Shown: positions 44,130 to 52,697 of the stretch, piece by piece
Numbering within the stretch: position 1 is the first letter of the stretch
How the letters are laid out: every line of letters begins with the position of its first letter
Source: Actinobacillus suis ATCC 33415
GTDB taxonomy: Bacteria > Pseudomonadota > Gammaproteobacteria > Enterobacterales > Pasteurellaceae
DNA length: 64,000 nt
Direction: 5' to 3'
Assembly: GCF_000739435.1 (NCBI RefSeq)
Contig: NZ_CP009159.1
Coordinates: forward strand, 434,001-498,000
Notes under the pieces: generated by a model
What the model was told of the DNA's origin: nothing
The model's input: the letters and a program-made list of their open reading frames with translations, nothing else
Database searches by the model: none
Translations under genes and position numbers: made by a program

Positions 44130-45017
44130 ATGGCGACCCCTTTATTTCACGGCAGTATTGTTGCACTTGTCACACCAATGACTCATGGCGAAGTAAATTA
44201 TGAAGAATTAAAAAAATTGGTTGAATATCATGTTCAAGCCGGTACACACGGGATTGTGTCGGTAGGAACAACAGGTGAATCAACCACATTAAGCATCGAT
44301 GAGAATGTGAAGGTTATCAAGAAAACTGTGGAATTTGCGGATGGACGAATCCCTGTGATTGCAGGTACTGGTTCGAATGCAACCAGCGAAGCAATTATTT
44401 TAACCAAATTGTTAACCAATAGTGGTGTTGCAGGCTGTTTAAGCGTGGTTCCTTATTACAATAAACCGACTCAAGAAGGCATGTATTTACACTATAAAGC
44501 AATTGCTGAAAGTACCGATTTACCACAAATTTTATATAACGTACCGGGCCGTACCGGTAGCGATTTAAAACCGGAAACTATCGGTCGTTTAGCTGAAATT
44601 CCGAATATTGTCGGTGTGAAAGAAGCAACAGGTGATTTAACTCGTTTACCTTTAATTAAGCAATTAGCCGGCGAAGATTTTATTTTCTTAAGCGGTGACG
44701 ATGCGACAGGTTTAGAATCAATGAAACTTGGTGGTCAAGGCGTGATTTCGGTAACAAACAACGTCGCGGCAGCAGATATGGCAAAAATGTGCGAACTTGC
44801 ATTAGCCGGTAAATTTGATGAAGCGGAAGTTATTAACCAACGTTTAATGGCATTGCATCACGATTTATTTATTGAAGCAAACCCGATTCCGGTTAAATGG
44901 GCAGCTTATAAATTAGGTTTAATCAGTGAACCGAATTTACGCTTGCCATTAACTACTTTATCGGAAGGCGCTCAACCAGCCGTATTAGCAGCCTTGCAAA
45001 AAGCCGGTTTAATTTAA
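44130..45017 (+). CDS. dapA: 4-hydroxy-tetrahydrodipicolinate synthase
   Basis: An enzyme of 295 residues that condenses pyruvate with aspartate semialdehyde in the lysine/diaminopimelate path. The Schiff-base lysine is Lys164 ([10 protein letters not shown]) and the catalytic Tyr136 is in LYNVPGRTG. Each is three positions after its E. coli counterpart. The start is set at ATG 44130 because AGGAG ends only one base before the alternative ATG at 44124. Confidence 0.96.
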   Translation: MATPLFHGSIVALVTPMTHGEVNYEELKKLVEYHVQAGTHGIVSVGTTGESTTLSIDENVKVIKKTVEFADGRIPVIAGTGSNATSEAIILTKLLTNSGVAGCLSVVPYYNKPTQEGMYLHYKAIAESTDLPQILYNVPGRTGSDLKPETIGRLAEIPNIVGVKEATGDLTRLPLIKQLAGEDFIFLSGDDATGLESMKLGGQGVISVTNNVAAADMAKMCELALAGKFDEAEVINQRLMALHHDLFIEANPIPVKWAAYKLGLISEPNLRLPLTTLSEGAQPAVLAALQKAGLI

Positions 45018-45041
45018 CCGCTTGTTATTCGTAATATGAAG

Positions 45042-45072
45042 ACCCCGTATTTGAATACGGGGTTTTTTATTA
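45042..45072 (+). terminator. dapA terminator
   Basis: ACCCCGTA and TACGGGGT form the stem around TTTGAA (45042-45063), followed by TTTTTATT. Confidence 0.85.
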
Positions 45073-45113
45073 GACAAGCGGTCAAATTTGCCGAAAAATT
45101 TGCAACATGCCGT

Positions 45114-46652
45114 TTAGAAAAGTTCGACGACTTTAGCAAATACCATAATAACGCCATAAGTGAGCGGCACGGTCACAATAATCCAACGTAGCCACACCAT
45201 ACAACCGCCGTGAGCAACTTCTTCAGCCACAAGATAAGTATCTGAGATCACCGTTTCATCACTCGGCTTAGCACTATATGCAGCCTCTTTAATCGGCAAT
45301 TCATGATGTTTTTCGTGCACGGCTTTCACACTTAAATTACAGAAGAAACCGACAATTAATAACGCCGCCATAATATACATAGTAATGCTGTACGCTTGCG
45401 CTGCCGGTACGCCGCTGTCAATTTGCATTTGGCGGATATAGTTCACTAATACTGGGCCTGCCACTGCGGCCGTTGACCATGCGAGCAGAACTCGTCCGTG
45501 GATTGCACCGACTTGGTAAGTTCCGAATAAATCACGCAGATAAGCTGGGATTGCTGCAAAACCGCCGCCATACATGGAAATGATCACACAGAAACCAACC
45601 ACAAATAACGCTTTATTACCACTTTCGCCTAATGACGGAACGGCAAAATAAAGTACCGATCCCAATAAGAAGAAAATAGAGTATAAGTTTTTACGTCCGA
45701 TTTTGTCCGAAATACTCGACCAAAAGAAACGTCCCCCCATATTAAATAAGCTGAGTAAGCCTACAAATCCGGCTGCCGCTAAGGTGCTGATTGCCGCTTG
45801 TTTGCCGACTGAAATTTCGGAGAATAATTCCTGAATCATTACCGATGCTTGACCAAGTACTCCGATACCTGCCGTTACATTTAGACATAAAATCCAAAAC
45901 AATAACCAAAATTGTGGCGTTTTCATTGCTTTATTTACGCCGACATTGTGCGAGCTGACCAATTTATTTTTAGGTTTGTTATCGACAAAACCTTTCGGTT
46001 TCCATTCGGGATGCGGCAGGCGAATAGTAAAGACACCAAACATCATAAAAATGAAATAGAACACACCTAAAACAATAAATGTTTCAACAATACCGACCGA
46101 GGTTGGGTTGCTGAAGAAATCCATTAATGCAACCGAAATCGGCGAAGCGAGCATGGCACCACCGCCAAAGCCCATAATCGCTAAACCGGTTGCCATGCCC
46201 GGTTTATCCGGAAACCATTTCATTAAGGTAGAAACCGGGCCAATATAACCGAGTCCCAAGCCAATACCGCCCAGAACACCGTTGCCTAAATATAACAGCC
46301 ACAGATTGTGAGTGTGTACGCCAAATGCTGCTACGAGAAAACCTAAGCTAAAACAGATGGTTGCGACAAACATCGCTTTACGAGGGCCGACACGTTCCAT
46401 CCATGTGCCAAATAGTGCAGCTGAAGCGCCTAATACGGCAAGCGCGATACTAAATACCCAGCCGATTGTTGTGAGTTTCCAGTCATCCGCAGCTGATTGA
46501 GTGATGCCGATTACCTTGGTTAGCGGCGCGTTAAATACCGAATAAGCATAAATCTGCCCGATAGATAAGTGTACTGCAAGAGCAGCGGGAGGAATTAGCC
46601 AGCGATTAAATTGCAAGGGGGCAATTGTCTTTTCACGATCTAAAAATGACAT
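45114..46652 (-). CDS. OFA-family MFS transporter (YhjX-like)
   Basis: A protein of 512 residues with twelve or more membrane helices. The oxalate/formate antiporter family pattern is clear: PPAALAVHLSIGQIYAYSVFNAPLT near the start, WVFSIALAVLGASAALFGTWMERVGPRKA, a GNGVLGGIGLGLGYIGPVSTLMKWFPDKPGMATGLAIMGFGGGA block and YGGGFAAIPAYLRDLFG. It resembles E. coli YhjX, a pyruvate-induced transporter. A substrate such as a small carboxylate is likely but not shown. The start at 46652 has GGAG upstream. A 34-bp palindrome overlaps its -35 region. Confidence 0.87.
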   Translation of the reverse strand: MSFLDREKTIAPLQFNRWLIPPAALAVHLSIGQIYAYSVFNAPLTKVIGITQSAADDWKLTTIGWVFSIALAVLGASAALFGTWMERVGPRKAMFVATICFSLGFLVAAFGVHTHNLWLLYLGNGVLGGIGLGLGYIGPVSTLMKWFPDKPGMATGLAIMGFGGGAMLASPISVALMDFFSNPTSVGIVETFIVLGVFYFIFMMFGVFTIRLPHPEWKPKGFVDNKPKNKLVSSHNVGVNKAMKTPQFWLLFWILCLNVTAGIGVLGQASVMIQELFSEISVGKQAAISTLAAAGFVGLLSLFNMGGRFFWSSISDKIGRKNLYSIFFLLGSVLYFAVPSLGESGNKALFVVGFCVIISMYGGGFAAIPAYLRDLFGTYQVGAIHGRVLLAWSTAAVAGPVLVNYIRQMQIDSGVPAAQAYSITMYIMAALLIVGFFCNLSVKAVHEKHHELPIKEAAYSAKPSDETVISDTYLVAEEVAHGGCMVWLRWIIVTVPLTYGVIMVFAKVVELF

Positions 46653-46685
46653 GGAGACTCCAAGTTGTATTAACAATGATTTAAC

Positions 46686-46735
46686 ATTAGTATAACATTA
46701 AAATTTATTTGCGCAAACGTTTGCGCAAATAAATT
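46686..46735 (-). promoter_or_regulatory. Promoter and 34-bp perfect palindromic operator of the OFA transporter
   Basis: Bases 46702-46735 form a perfect palindrome centred on GCGCAAACGTTTGCGC. The core fits a LacI-family operator and is close to the PurR box ACGCAAACGTTTGCGT (14 of 16). On the minus strand TATACT (46689-46694) is a -10, and the -35 position 17 bases upstream (46712-46717) lies inside the palindrome, so a bound repressor would block the promoter. Confidence 0.75.
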
Positions 46736-46744
46736 AGCAACAAA

Positions 46745-46770
46745 AAAGCCTCTTGGTTGAAAGAGGCTTT
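46745..46770 (-). terminator. folD terminator
   Basis: AAAGCCTCTT (46745-46754) pairs with AAGAGGCTTT (46761-46770). On the minus strand TTTGTTG follows, so it ends folD. Confidence 0.85.
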
Positions 46771-46791
46771 GAATGCTAAATTTATAGGAAA

Positions 46792-47649
46792 TTAGACCGC
46801 TTGTAAGTGTGCTTCGTAAGCTTGTAGCGTATTTTGCATCAACATCGCAACCGTCATTGGGCCAACGCCGCCGGGCACAGGAGTAATAAAGCTGGCTTTA
46901 GGTTCTGCCGTTGCATATTCCACATCACCGACTAACTTACCGTCCACACGATTAATACCGACATCAATTACAATCGCACCGTCTTTAATCCATTCACCTT
47001 TTACAAAGTTTGGTTTGCCTACACCAGCAACTACGATATCTGCTTGCGAGACGTGATAAGCTAAATCTTTAGTACGACTGTGTGTGACTGTAACAGTACA
47101 ACCGGCAAGTAATAATTCCATTGCCATCGGACGACCCACGATATTTGACGCACCGACAACAACAGCGTGTAAACCGGCAAGATTCACACCGGTACTTTCT
47201 AATAATTTCATTACGCCGTATGGGGTGCAAGAACGCAAAGTGGGAATTTTTTGGCATAAACGCCCAACGTTATAAGGGTGGAAACCGTCCACATCTTTAT
47301 GCGGCACAATCGCTTCAGTGACTTTAGTCGCATCAATTTGCTTCGGTAGCGGTAATTGTACCAGAATGCCGTCTACCGAATCGTCATGATTTAATTGCTC
47401 GATAATTGCCAGTAATTCGGCTTCACTTGTATCTGCCGGAAGGTCGTAAGATTTCGATTCAATTCCGATTTCAGCACAGCTTTTTCGTTTACTATTCACA
47501 TAAACTTGAGAAGCAGGATCCATTCCCACTAAAATTACGGCTAACCCCGGTTTACGTTTGCCTTGCGCCGTATGGGCTTGAATTTGTTCGGCGATATTCG
47601 TTTTAACTTGCTTGGCTACTGCGGTGCCTGAAATGATTTGTGCGGTCAT
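46792..47649 (-). CDS. folD: Methylenetetrahydrofolate dehydrogenase/cyclohydrolase FolD
   Basis: A bifunctional enzyme of 285 residues of one-carbon metabolism. The catalytic pair is Tyr50 and Lys54 ([13 protein letters not shown]), with the FolD signatures [11 protein letters not shown] and the C-terminal [16 protein letters not shown]. The NADP-binding Rossmann segment has [17 protein letters not shown]. The start at 47649 has CAGGAGAAACT before it. A longer reading upstream is not conserved in the family. Confidence 0.96.
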   Translation of the reverse strand: MTAQIISGTAVAKQVKTNIAEQIQAHTAQGKRKPGLAVILVGMDPASQVYVNSKRKSCAEIGIESKSYDLPADTSEAELLAIIEQLNHDDSVDGILVQLPLPKQIDATKVTEAIVPHKDVDGFHPYNVGRLCQKIPTLRSCTPYGVMKLLESTGVNLAGLHAVVVGASNIVGRPMAMELLLAGCTVTVTHSRTKDLAYHVSQADIVVAGVGKPNFVKGEWIKDGAIVIDVGINRVDGKLVGDVEYATAEPKASFITPVPGGVGPMTVAMLMQNTLQAYEAHLQAV

Positions 47650-47839
47650 AGTTTCTCCTGTCTGGATGTGAATAGTTGAAGACCATTCTATTCTGTCAGA
47701 AAAAAGGTGATTTGCAAGTGAGAGATGAGTTAATTTATTGTTTACAGTTGCGAACAAAGTTCAATCAATCGAACTGCGATTGTCAAAAAAGGGATTGACG
47801 AGATTTTAGATAAGTCTATAATAAATATCACTTTTCAGT

Positions 47840-47916
47840 CGGCGAGTAGCGCAGCTTGGTAGCGCAACTGGTTTGGGACCAGTGGGTCGTAGGTTCAAAT
47901 CCTATCTCGCCGACCA
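47840..47916 (+). tRNA. tRNA-Pro (anticodon TGG)
   Basis: 77 bases with a full cloverleaf: acceptor CGGCGAG with CTCGCCG, D arm GCGC...GCGC, anticodon stem ACTGG/CCAGT with loop TTTGGGA (anticodon TGG), T arm TAGG/CCTA with loop TTCAAAT, and encoded CCA. Anticodon UGG reads the CCN proline codons. Confidence 0.97.
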
Positions 47917-47959
47917 CTTTATCTTTCATAAATATTTCTTCCTTATATTTATTTCACTT

Positions 47960-48036
<77 letters not shown>

Positions 48037-48180
48037 TTTAATCCTTTTAAAATTAATTCTTTAATCTCCTATTTAACATTGCTTTATATTGTCATATTTT
48101 GGGATTGTGTCACGAATTTTACGTTTGCTGCGTGTACTAACAAATGGTTGGCTTTTGAGTTAAGCATAATATTTAAAACA

Positions 48181-48238
48181 ACAAGCGGTTAAATTTAGGA
48201 AGTCTTTTGCAAATTTTTCCCAAAATTTAACCGCTTGT
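48181..48238 (-). terminator. Terminator of the lemA-TPM operon (uptake-signal pair)
   Basis: A 16-base perfect stem, ACAAGCGGTTAAATTT (48181-48196) with its complement at 48223-48238, followed on the minus strand by TGTTTTAAAT. Confidence 0.8.
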
Positions 48239-48258
48239 AATGAGTTTGAAAGGCGCGT

Positions 48259-49086
48259 TTACCAGCTACCGCCTGCGCCGCCACCGCCGGAAGAGCCACC
48301 GCCGAAGCTGTCACCGCTACCTCGGCTTCCGCCACCAAACCCACCGCCGAAGCCACCGGAAGAATCGCCTCCAAAGCCGCCCCCAAAACTACCTCTACGA
48401 CGAGATGAATTAATGATGATTCTACCTAATTGATCCGCAGCACTCGGGCTAATATATTGCGTATTTCTACCCGGGCGGAAGATTAAGAAAATTACAATAC
48501 CGGCAACAAGGAAGAACAGTAAACCGTCAATTTGCTCTAAGGATTCTTCGCCTGCGTCTTCGCCATAACTATCATAAGCCGCATATTCGCCGTTAATTGC
48601 CGCCATAATCGCCGATAAACCACTAGCAATCCCTTCCGCATATAAGTTTTGTTTGAAGTACGGCGTAATGTTATGACGAATAATGGTTGAGGCAATCGCA
48701 TCAGGCAATACACCTTCTAAGCCTCTGCCGGTTGCAATAAACAGTTTTCGATCGTTTTTGGCAATCAGTAATAATATGCCGTTATTTTCATTATTTTTGG
48801 TGCGACCGATGCCCCATTTATTAAATAAGTTATGCGAATAACTTGCGACATCCTCGCCATTGGTTGACGGCACAATTACCACAATAATTTGCGAGCTGGT
48901 TTTAGCACGGTTGGCAATTAGCGCATCTTCTAAGGTTCGCCATTCTTGTTGAGTTAATGTTTTGGTGTAATCGGTCACATAATAAAAAGGATTCGGTGCA
49001 GCAGGGTAGTTATCCGCAGCAGCGGCTTTTAATGTGAAAAATGCCAACAGGATAAACCAAATCGGCTTAAAGAACGCTTTTATCAT
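48259..49086 (-). CDS. TPM-domain membrane protein with glycine-rich tail (YgcG-like)
   Basis: A protein of 275 residues: signal peptide (about 1-24), TPM domain (about 30-165; YVTDYTKTLTQQEWRTLEDAL, SSQIIVVIVPSTNGEDVASYSHNLFNKWGIGR, NGILLLIAKNDRKLFIATGRGLEGVLPDA), one membrane helix (about 189-206) and a C-terminal run of Gly/Ser ending GGSW. TPM proteins face the periplasm; in plants a relative helps photosystem II repair, but the bacterial role is unclear. It overlaps the previous gene by four bases and forms an operon with lemA. Confidence 0.88.
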   Translation of the reverse strand: MIKAFFKPIWFILLAFFTLKAAAADNYPAAPNPFYYVTDYTKTLTQQEWRTLEDALIANRAKTSSQIIVVIVPSTNGEDVASYSHNLFNKWGIGRTKNNENNGILLLIAKNDRKLFIATGRGLEGVLPDAIASTIIRHNITPYFKQNLYAEGIASGLSAIMAAINGEYAAYDSYGEDAGEESLEQIDGLLFFLVAGIVIFLIFRPGRNTQYISPSAADQLGRIIINSSRRRGSFGGGFGGDSSGGFGGGFGGGSRGSGDSFGGGSSGGGGAGGSW

Positions 49087-49532
49087 TTAATCACCACCTC
49101 ATTTGACAATTCATTCGTATCATCATCACGACGAGGAAAATAAGCAACTAACTGTGCTTCTACTTGTTTAATGCCGTCACAAATTGCTTGAGTATAATCC
49201 GCTTGTTGACATTGTTGTTTCATCGCATCATAAACTGATTGCCAAAAAACTTGACCGACTTTTTCATGAATCGCCTTATCACCGACAATCGCTAAATTGT
49301 GCGGTTTGAACGAGAGGTAAATCAGTACGCCGTTACGATCTGCCGTTTCTCGCATCTTTAATTCATCGAAAAGTTGATTGGCACGAGCCATCGCATCGAT
49401 TTTTTCTTTGGTTTTACGTTCAACGACTACGCGTAATTCGGCAGATGTTTGATGTTCTAAATGTGAAATTGCCTGTTCGATACGCTGAGTATCAACAGGC
49501 AATTTATTTGAAAGAAAAGAAAATAATTTCAT
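49083..49532 (-). CDS. Second TPM-domain protein
   Basis: A protein of 149 residues made almost wholly of a TPM domain (RIEQAISHLEHQTSAELRVVVERKTKEK, AMARANQLFDELKMRETADRNGVLIYLSFKPHNLAIVGDKAIHEKVG). There is no clear signal peptide or membrane helix, so it is either cytoplasmic or attached through partners. Its last bases overlap the start of the glycine-rich TPM gene. Pairs of TPM genes after lemA are common in proteobacteria; they are thought to act together at the envelope. Confidence 0.87.
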   Translation of the reverse strand: MKLFSFLSNKLPVDTQRIEQAISHLEHQTSAELRVVVERKTKEKIDAMARANQLFDELKMRETADRNGVLIYLSFKPHNLAIVGDKAIHEKVGQVFWQSVYDAMKQQCQQADYTQAICDGIKQVEAQLVAYFPRRDDDTNELSNEVVIK

Positions 49533-49552
49533 AGAGTTATCACTAAATTCAC

Positions 49553-49589
49553 AAAAAACACGGAATATTTTTAAGTATTCCGTGTTTTG
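49553..49589 (-). terminator. Intercistronic hairpin after lemA
   Basis: AAAAACACGGAATA (from 49554) pairs with TATTCCGTGTTTT (to 49588) around TTTTTAAG. It lies between lemA and the TPM gene and likely lowers downstream expression. The CACGGAATA arm resembles the intergenic hairpin near 8,375. Confidence 0.65.
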
Positions 49590-49598
49590 TGTAAGAAA

Positions 49599-50183
49599 TT
49601 AATTAAAGTTTACTGTTGGTGCTTTTTCTGAACCAGCTTCAGCTTTGAATTGTGGTTTAGCTTTAAAGCCCATAATCATCGCAGCGATTTTGGTTGGGAA
49701 CTCACGCACTTGTTTGTTGTATTCTTTCACCGCAGCGTTGAAGTTATTACGCTCAACATTGATACGGTTTTCCGTACCTTCTAACTGAGCTTGAAGATTT
49801 AAGAAACCTTCGTGCGCTTTTAACTCAGGGTATTTTTCAACTGAAACTAATAAACGAGAAAGGGCAGAATTTACGCCTTGTTGCGCTTCTTGGAATTTCG
49901 CCATTTGTTCCTCAGTGGCATTGTTTGGATCAATGGTCACTGCAGTCGCTTTGGCACGAGCTTCAATCACAGAGGTTAAGGTTTCTTTTTCAAAGTTTGC
50001 TTGGCCTTTTACCGTGTTTACTAAGTTAGGGATTAAATCCGCACGGCGTTGGTAAGCCGATTCCACATTACCCCACACTGAGTTGATATCTTCTTCCGCA
50101 CGCATTAAGTCGTTATATTTCGTTAAAGAGAAACCGCCGACTGCAAGTACGGCAATTACTAAGATCCAAAAAATTTTCTTCAT
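49599..50183 (-). CDS. lemA: LemA family protein
   Basis: A protein of 194 residues with one N-terminal membrane helix (about 3-22) and the LemA coiled bundle: YNDLMRAEEDINSVWGNVESAYQRRADLIPNLVNTVKG is the family signature. The periplasmic helical domain ends in a short disordered tail. The function is not well defined; it is co-transcribed with TPM proteins, suggesting an envelope role. It is the first gene of the operon. Confidence 0.92.
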   Translation of the reverse strand: MKKIFWILVIAVLAVGGFSLTKYNDLMRAEEDINSVWGNVESAYQRRADLIPNLVNTVKGQANFEKETLTSVIEARAKATAVTIDPNNATEEQMAKFQEAQQGVNSALSRLLVSVEKYPELKAHEGFLNLQAQLEGTENRINVERNNFNAAVKEYNKQVREFPTKIAAMIMGFKAKPQFKAEAGSEKAPTVNFN

Positions 50184-50288
50184 ATTAAAAAGTCCTATTT
50201 AAGGTTAAAAAAACGGGCGGATCTTATAGGTAAGCGGTCGAATTTCCTAGCAAACTTACAAAAGTTTTCAGATAGAAACATAAATTAC

Positions 50289-50322
50289 TTGCATAAATAA
50301 CCAGTATCGGATAATCTTTCCT
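50289..50322 (+). promoter_or_regulatory. Probable promoter of the type III toxin-antitoxin locus
   Basis: TTGCAT (50289-50294) and GATAAT (50110 in the minor numbering, that is 50310-50315) with 15-base spacing form a plausible sigma-70 promoter. Transcription would begin near 50,322, just at the first repeat. Confidence 0.5.
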
Positions 50323-50323
50323 C

Positions 50324-50423
50324 GTGGTGGTAGAGACGCCCCACGTAAAAAACTAAAAGCTCGATTGAAATCTGTGGCGGTAGGTTCGCCCCACGTAAAA
50401 AACTAAAAGGCCAAATGAAATTA
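50324..50423 (+). ncRNA. Two 50-nt repeats, probable RNA antitoxin of a type III TA system
   Basis: Copy 1 is 50324-50373 and copy 2 is 50374-50423; the period is exactly 50. They share CGCCCCACGTAAAAAACT and the following AAAAG. In each copy the start GTGG can pair with CCAC and the next bases with CGCC; the C/T difference (GGCG or GGTG) keeps the pairing by G-U wobble. The AAAAAA run is a likely cut site for the toxin, as in ToxI-type RNAs. Upstream is a promoter and downstream a terminator, then the toxin gene, the standard type III order. Confidence 0.72.
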
Positions 50424-50449
50424 CACCCACTTTTATAGTGGGTGTTTTC
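50423..50449 (+). terminator. Terminator between antitoxin repeats and toxin gene
   Basis: A 9-bp stem, ACACCCACT (50423-50431) with AGTGGGTGT (50437-50445), loop TTTAT, then TTTCG. In type III systems such a leaky terminator keeps antitoxin RNA in excess over toxin mRNA. Confidence 0.8.
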
Positions 50450-50464
50450 GTATAGGAGACTACG

Positions 50465-50923
50465 ATGCCAAAGGCAATAGAATTTTATAAACTAACAGAA
50501 CAATTTTATATTGATAATAAAGATAATACGCAAATTTTATTTAATAAAGGTGGGAGAGGTTACGGGGTTATTCTCGTTAAAATTCTAGGCTGTGATTTTG
50601 CAATACCTCTTCATTCTAATATTAAAAAAGGATTTATATTAGGGATCAACCAAGAAACGGGTATTAAACACGGATTGGATTATCTGAAAGCAATTTGTAT
50701 TACGGATAAAACCAAATACATTGGTGATAGGTATTATTTAAAAGAGCGCCAAGAGTTTAATAAAATTAATAATGCGCAAAAGCATATCATTCAAGAATTT
50801 GAGAAATTTGTTAAAAAGTATATTAAAGCGGTACAGGAACAAAATGAAAATATTCTAAGGACAAATTATCGTAATACTACGTTAGTTTATTATCATCATT
50901 TATTAGGCATTACTACTAAATAA
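50465..50923 (+). CDS. ToxN/TenpN-like endoribonuclease toxin of a type III TA system
   Basis: A basic protein of 152 residues. The N-terminal FYKLTEQFYID and the strand pair GRGYGVILVKILGCDFAIPLHSNIKKGF correspond to the ToxN/AbiQ family pattern (GIVLEI.G.KY..PL.S.K), and GLDYLKAICIT to the next conserved strand. Long helices follow. ToxN-type enzymes cut mRNAs and their own antitoxin RNA at A-rich sites and can abort phage infection. The repeats and terminator directly upstream support the call. Lys/Asn/Ile-rich, AT-rich composition differs from the neighbours, suggesting acquisition. The ribosome site is TAGGAG. It could be an unknown family, but the layout argues for TA. Confidence 0.75.
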   Translation: MPKAIEFYKLTEQFYIDNKDNTQILFNKGGRGYGVILVKILGCDFAIPLHSNIKKGFILGINQETGIKHGLDYLKAICITDKTKYIGDRYYLKERQEFNKINNAQKHIIQEFEKFVKKYIKAVQEQNENILRTNYRNTTLVYYHHLLGITTK

Positions 50924-50950
50924 AAACGGAGCTAACAAGCTCCGTTTTTT
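50923..50950. terminator. Bidirectional terminator between toxin gene and fruA
   Basis: AAAACGGAGCT (50923-50933) pairs with AGCTCCGTTTT (50938-50948), with T-runs on both strands. Confidence 0.85.
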
Positions 50951-50962
50951 ACTGCAAAAGAA

Positions 50963-52624
50963 TTATTCTGATGCTTTTTGTTTGATTGCTGCGTAAATCA
51001 CACCGGTTACTACTGAGCCGATTGCGATTGCCGCTAAGTACATTAACGGTTGTGAAACAAATGGAATCACAAATAAACCACCGTGTGGTGCTTGGAGTGT
51101 GATAGCAAATGCCATTGAGATCGCACCTGCAGTTGCACCACCTAACACAGAACTGATAATTACACGCACAGGATCTGCCGCAACAAACGGTAACGCACCT
51201 TCAGAAATAAAGCATAAACCTAATACGAATGACGCTTTACCTGCATCGCGTTGGTTAGAAGTAAATTTATTACGAGCGATTAATGTTGCAATCGCCATAC
51301 CGATAGGTGGAACCATGCCCGCCGCCATCACTGCTGCCATTGGCGTATATTGTTGCGAAGCGATTAAACCGACACCGAATGTATATGCCGCTTTATTTAC
51401 CGGACCGCCCATATCGATACACATCATTGCACCAAGGATTGCACCTAAGATAATCGCATTCGCTTGACCCATTGAATTTAACCATTCAACTAAAGCATCC
51501 ATGATGCCTTTTACCGGTGGGTTGATGAGGTAAATCATCGCTAAGCCGACAATTGCAGAACCTAATAATGGTAGAATCAAAATCGGTTTAAGCGAAGTTA
51601 AACTTGCCGGTAATTGAATCACGCCGTTTAAAAATTTTACGGTATAACCCGCAAGGAAACCGGCTACGATACCGCCTAAAATCCCCGCACCGGCTGTAGT
51701 GGCTAACATACCGCCGATTAAACCGACTGCTAACCCCGGACGGTCTGCGATAGAGAAGGCGACATAACCGGCAAATACGGCGATCATTAAGTGGAATGCT
51801 GCGCCGCCACCGATATCCATTAACGCTTTCGGTAAGCCGCCTGCGATGGTTTCATCTTTGAACGCTTCAATACCGAACATAAATGAAATCGCAATTAATA
51901 AACCACCGGCAACCACTAACGGTAACATATGTGAAACACCGGTCATTAAGTGTTTATATAAGCCTTTTTTCTCACCGCTTGCTGAACCTTCAGCTTGTTG
52001 TGCAGCCGTTGTGCCACCTTGATAAACGGTTGCTTGTGCAAACGCTTTTTCAAATTCTTGTGCCGTTTTCTTCAACGCTAAACCGGTTGAGGTACGGTAC
52101 ATCGGTTTACCTTTGAATTTATCTAAATCCACGTCAATATCCGCCGCCACAAAGACTAAGTCTGCCGCTGCAATTTCTTCCGCAGAAATCGGGTTACCCG
52201 CACCAACCTGACCACGCGTTTCAACTTTAACGTTCCAACCTTGCGCTTTGGCATAGTTTTCGATAGCTTCCGCAGACATAAAGGTATGTGCCACACCAGT
52301 CGGGCAAGCGGTTACTGCTACGATGTTTTTCACACCTGAAGAGGATACGCTTGAAGCAGTTGCATTTGCAAAAGTTTTTGCATTTTCGACCGCTTGTTTA
52401 AGCGTTGCTTCCGGTTGAGCAAAAGCTTGGTCTAAGTTCACTACCGCACCTTGTTTGCCGGCAGCACTTGTAGGAATTTCATCGTTAAATAACACGACAA
52501 AATCAGCTTGTTCAGCGTTTACAACTTGATGGCCTTGTTGCTTGGCTGCCGCTGATAATACTTCATTCACGAGGAAAGCACGGGCTTTACCTAATGATTG
52601 AGGGAATACAAAGGAAATATTCAT
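50963..52624 (-). CDS. fruA: Fructose PTS permease EIIBC
   Basis: A protein of 553 residues: N-terminal degenerate EIIB-like domain (about 1-90), active EIIB with phospho-cysteine Cys107 (VTACPTGVAHTFMSAEAIE), then EIIC membrane domain (about 225-545, with GVSHMLPLVVAGGLLIA and GGPVNKAAYTFGVGLI). It takes up and phosphorylates fructose to fructose-1-phosphate using FruB. It is the last gene of the fru operon, 73 bases after fruK. Confidence 0.96.
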   Translation of the reverse strand: MNISFVFPQSLGKARAFLVNEVLSAAAKQQGHQVVNAEQADFVVLFNDEIPTSAAGKQGAVVNLDQAFAQPEATLKQAVENAKTFANATASSVSSSGVKNIVAVTACPTGVAHTFMSAEAIENYAKAQGWNVKVETRGQVGAGNPISAEEIAAADLVFVAADIDVDLDKFKGKPMYRTSTGLALKKTAQEFEKAFAQATVYQGGTTAAQQAEGSASGEKKGLYKHLMTGVSHMLPLVVAGGLLIAISFMFGIEAFKDETIAGGLPKALMDIGGGAAFHLMIAVFAGYVAFSIADRPGLAVGLIGGMLATTAGAGILGGIVAGFLAGYTVKFLNGVIQLPASLTSLKPILILPLLGSAIVGLAMIYLINPPVKGIMDALVEWLNSMGQANAIILGAILGAMMCIDMGGPVNKAAYTFGVGLIASQQYTPMAAVMAAGMVPPIGMAIATLIARNKFTSNQRDAGKASFVLGLCFISEGALPFVAADPVRVIISSVLGGATAGAISMAFAITLQAPHGGLFVIPFVSQPLMYLAAIAIGSVVTGVIYAAIKQKASE

Positions 52625-52697
52625 TTTGAGATCCTTATAAGTTTGAGAAAATTTATTCCGCCCTCTTTTCTAAAGAGGGGAATGTTGTTACAAATTA

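Noticed and set aside
46702..46735. Palindrome near folD considered as a terminator
   Set aside because: It has no loop and no T-run, lies upstream of the OFA gene, and a separate clear terminator for folD is at 46745-46770.
47650..47757. Longer FolD starting at 47757
   Set aside because: The additional 36 residues precede a strong ribosome site and ATG at 47649, which gives the conserved length.
50324..50423. Two 50-base repeats considered as a minimal CRISPR array
   Set aside because: The copies adjoin with no unique spacers of constant length, no cas genes are near, and a terminator and toxin-like gene follow; the type III antitoxin reading fits better.
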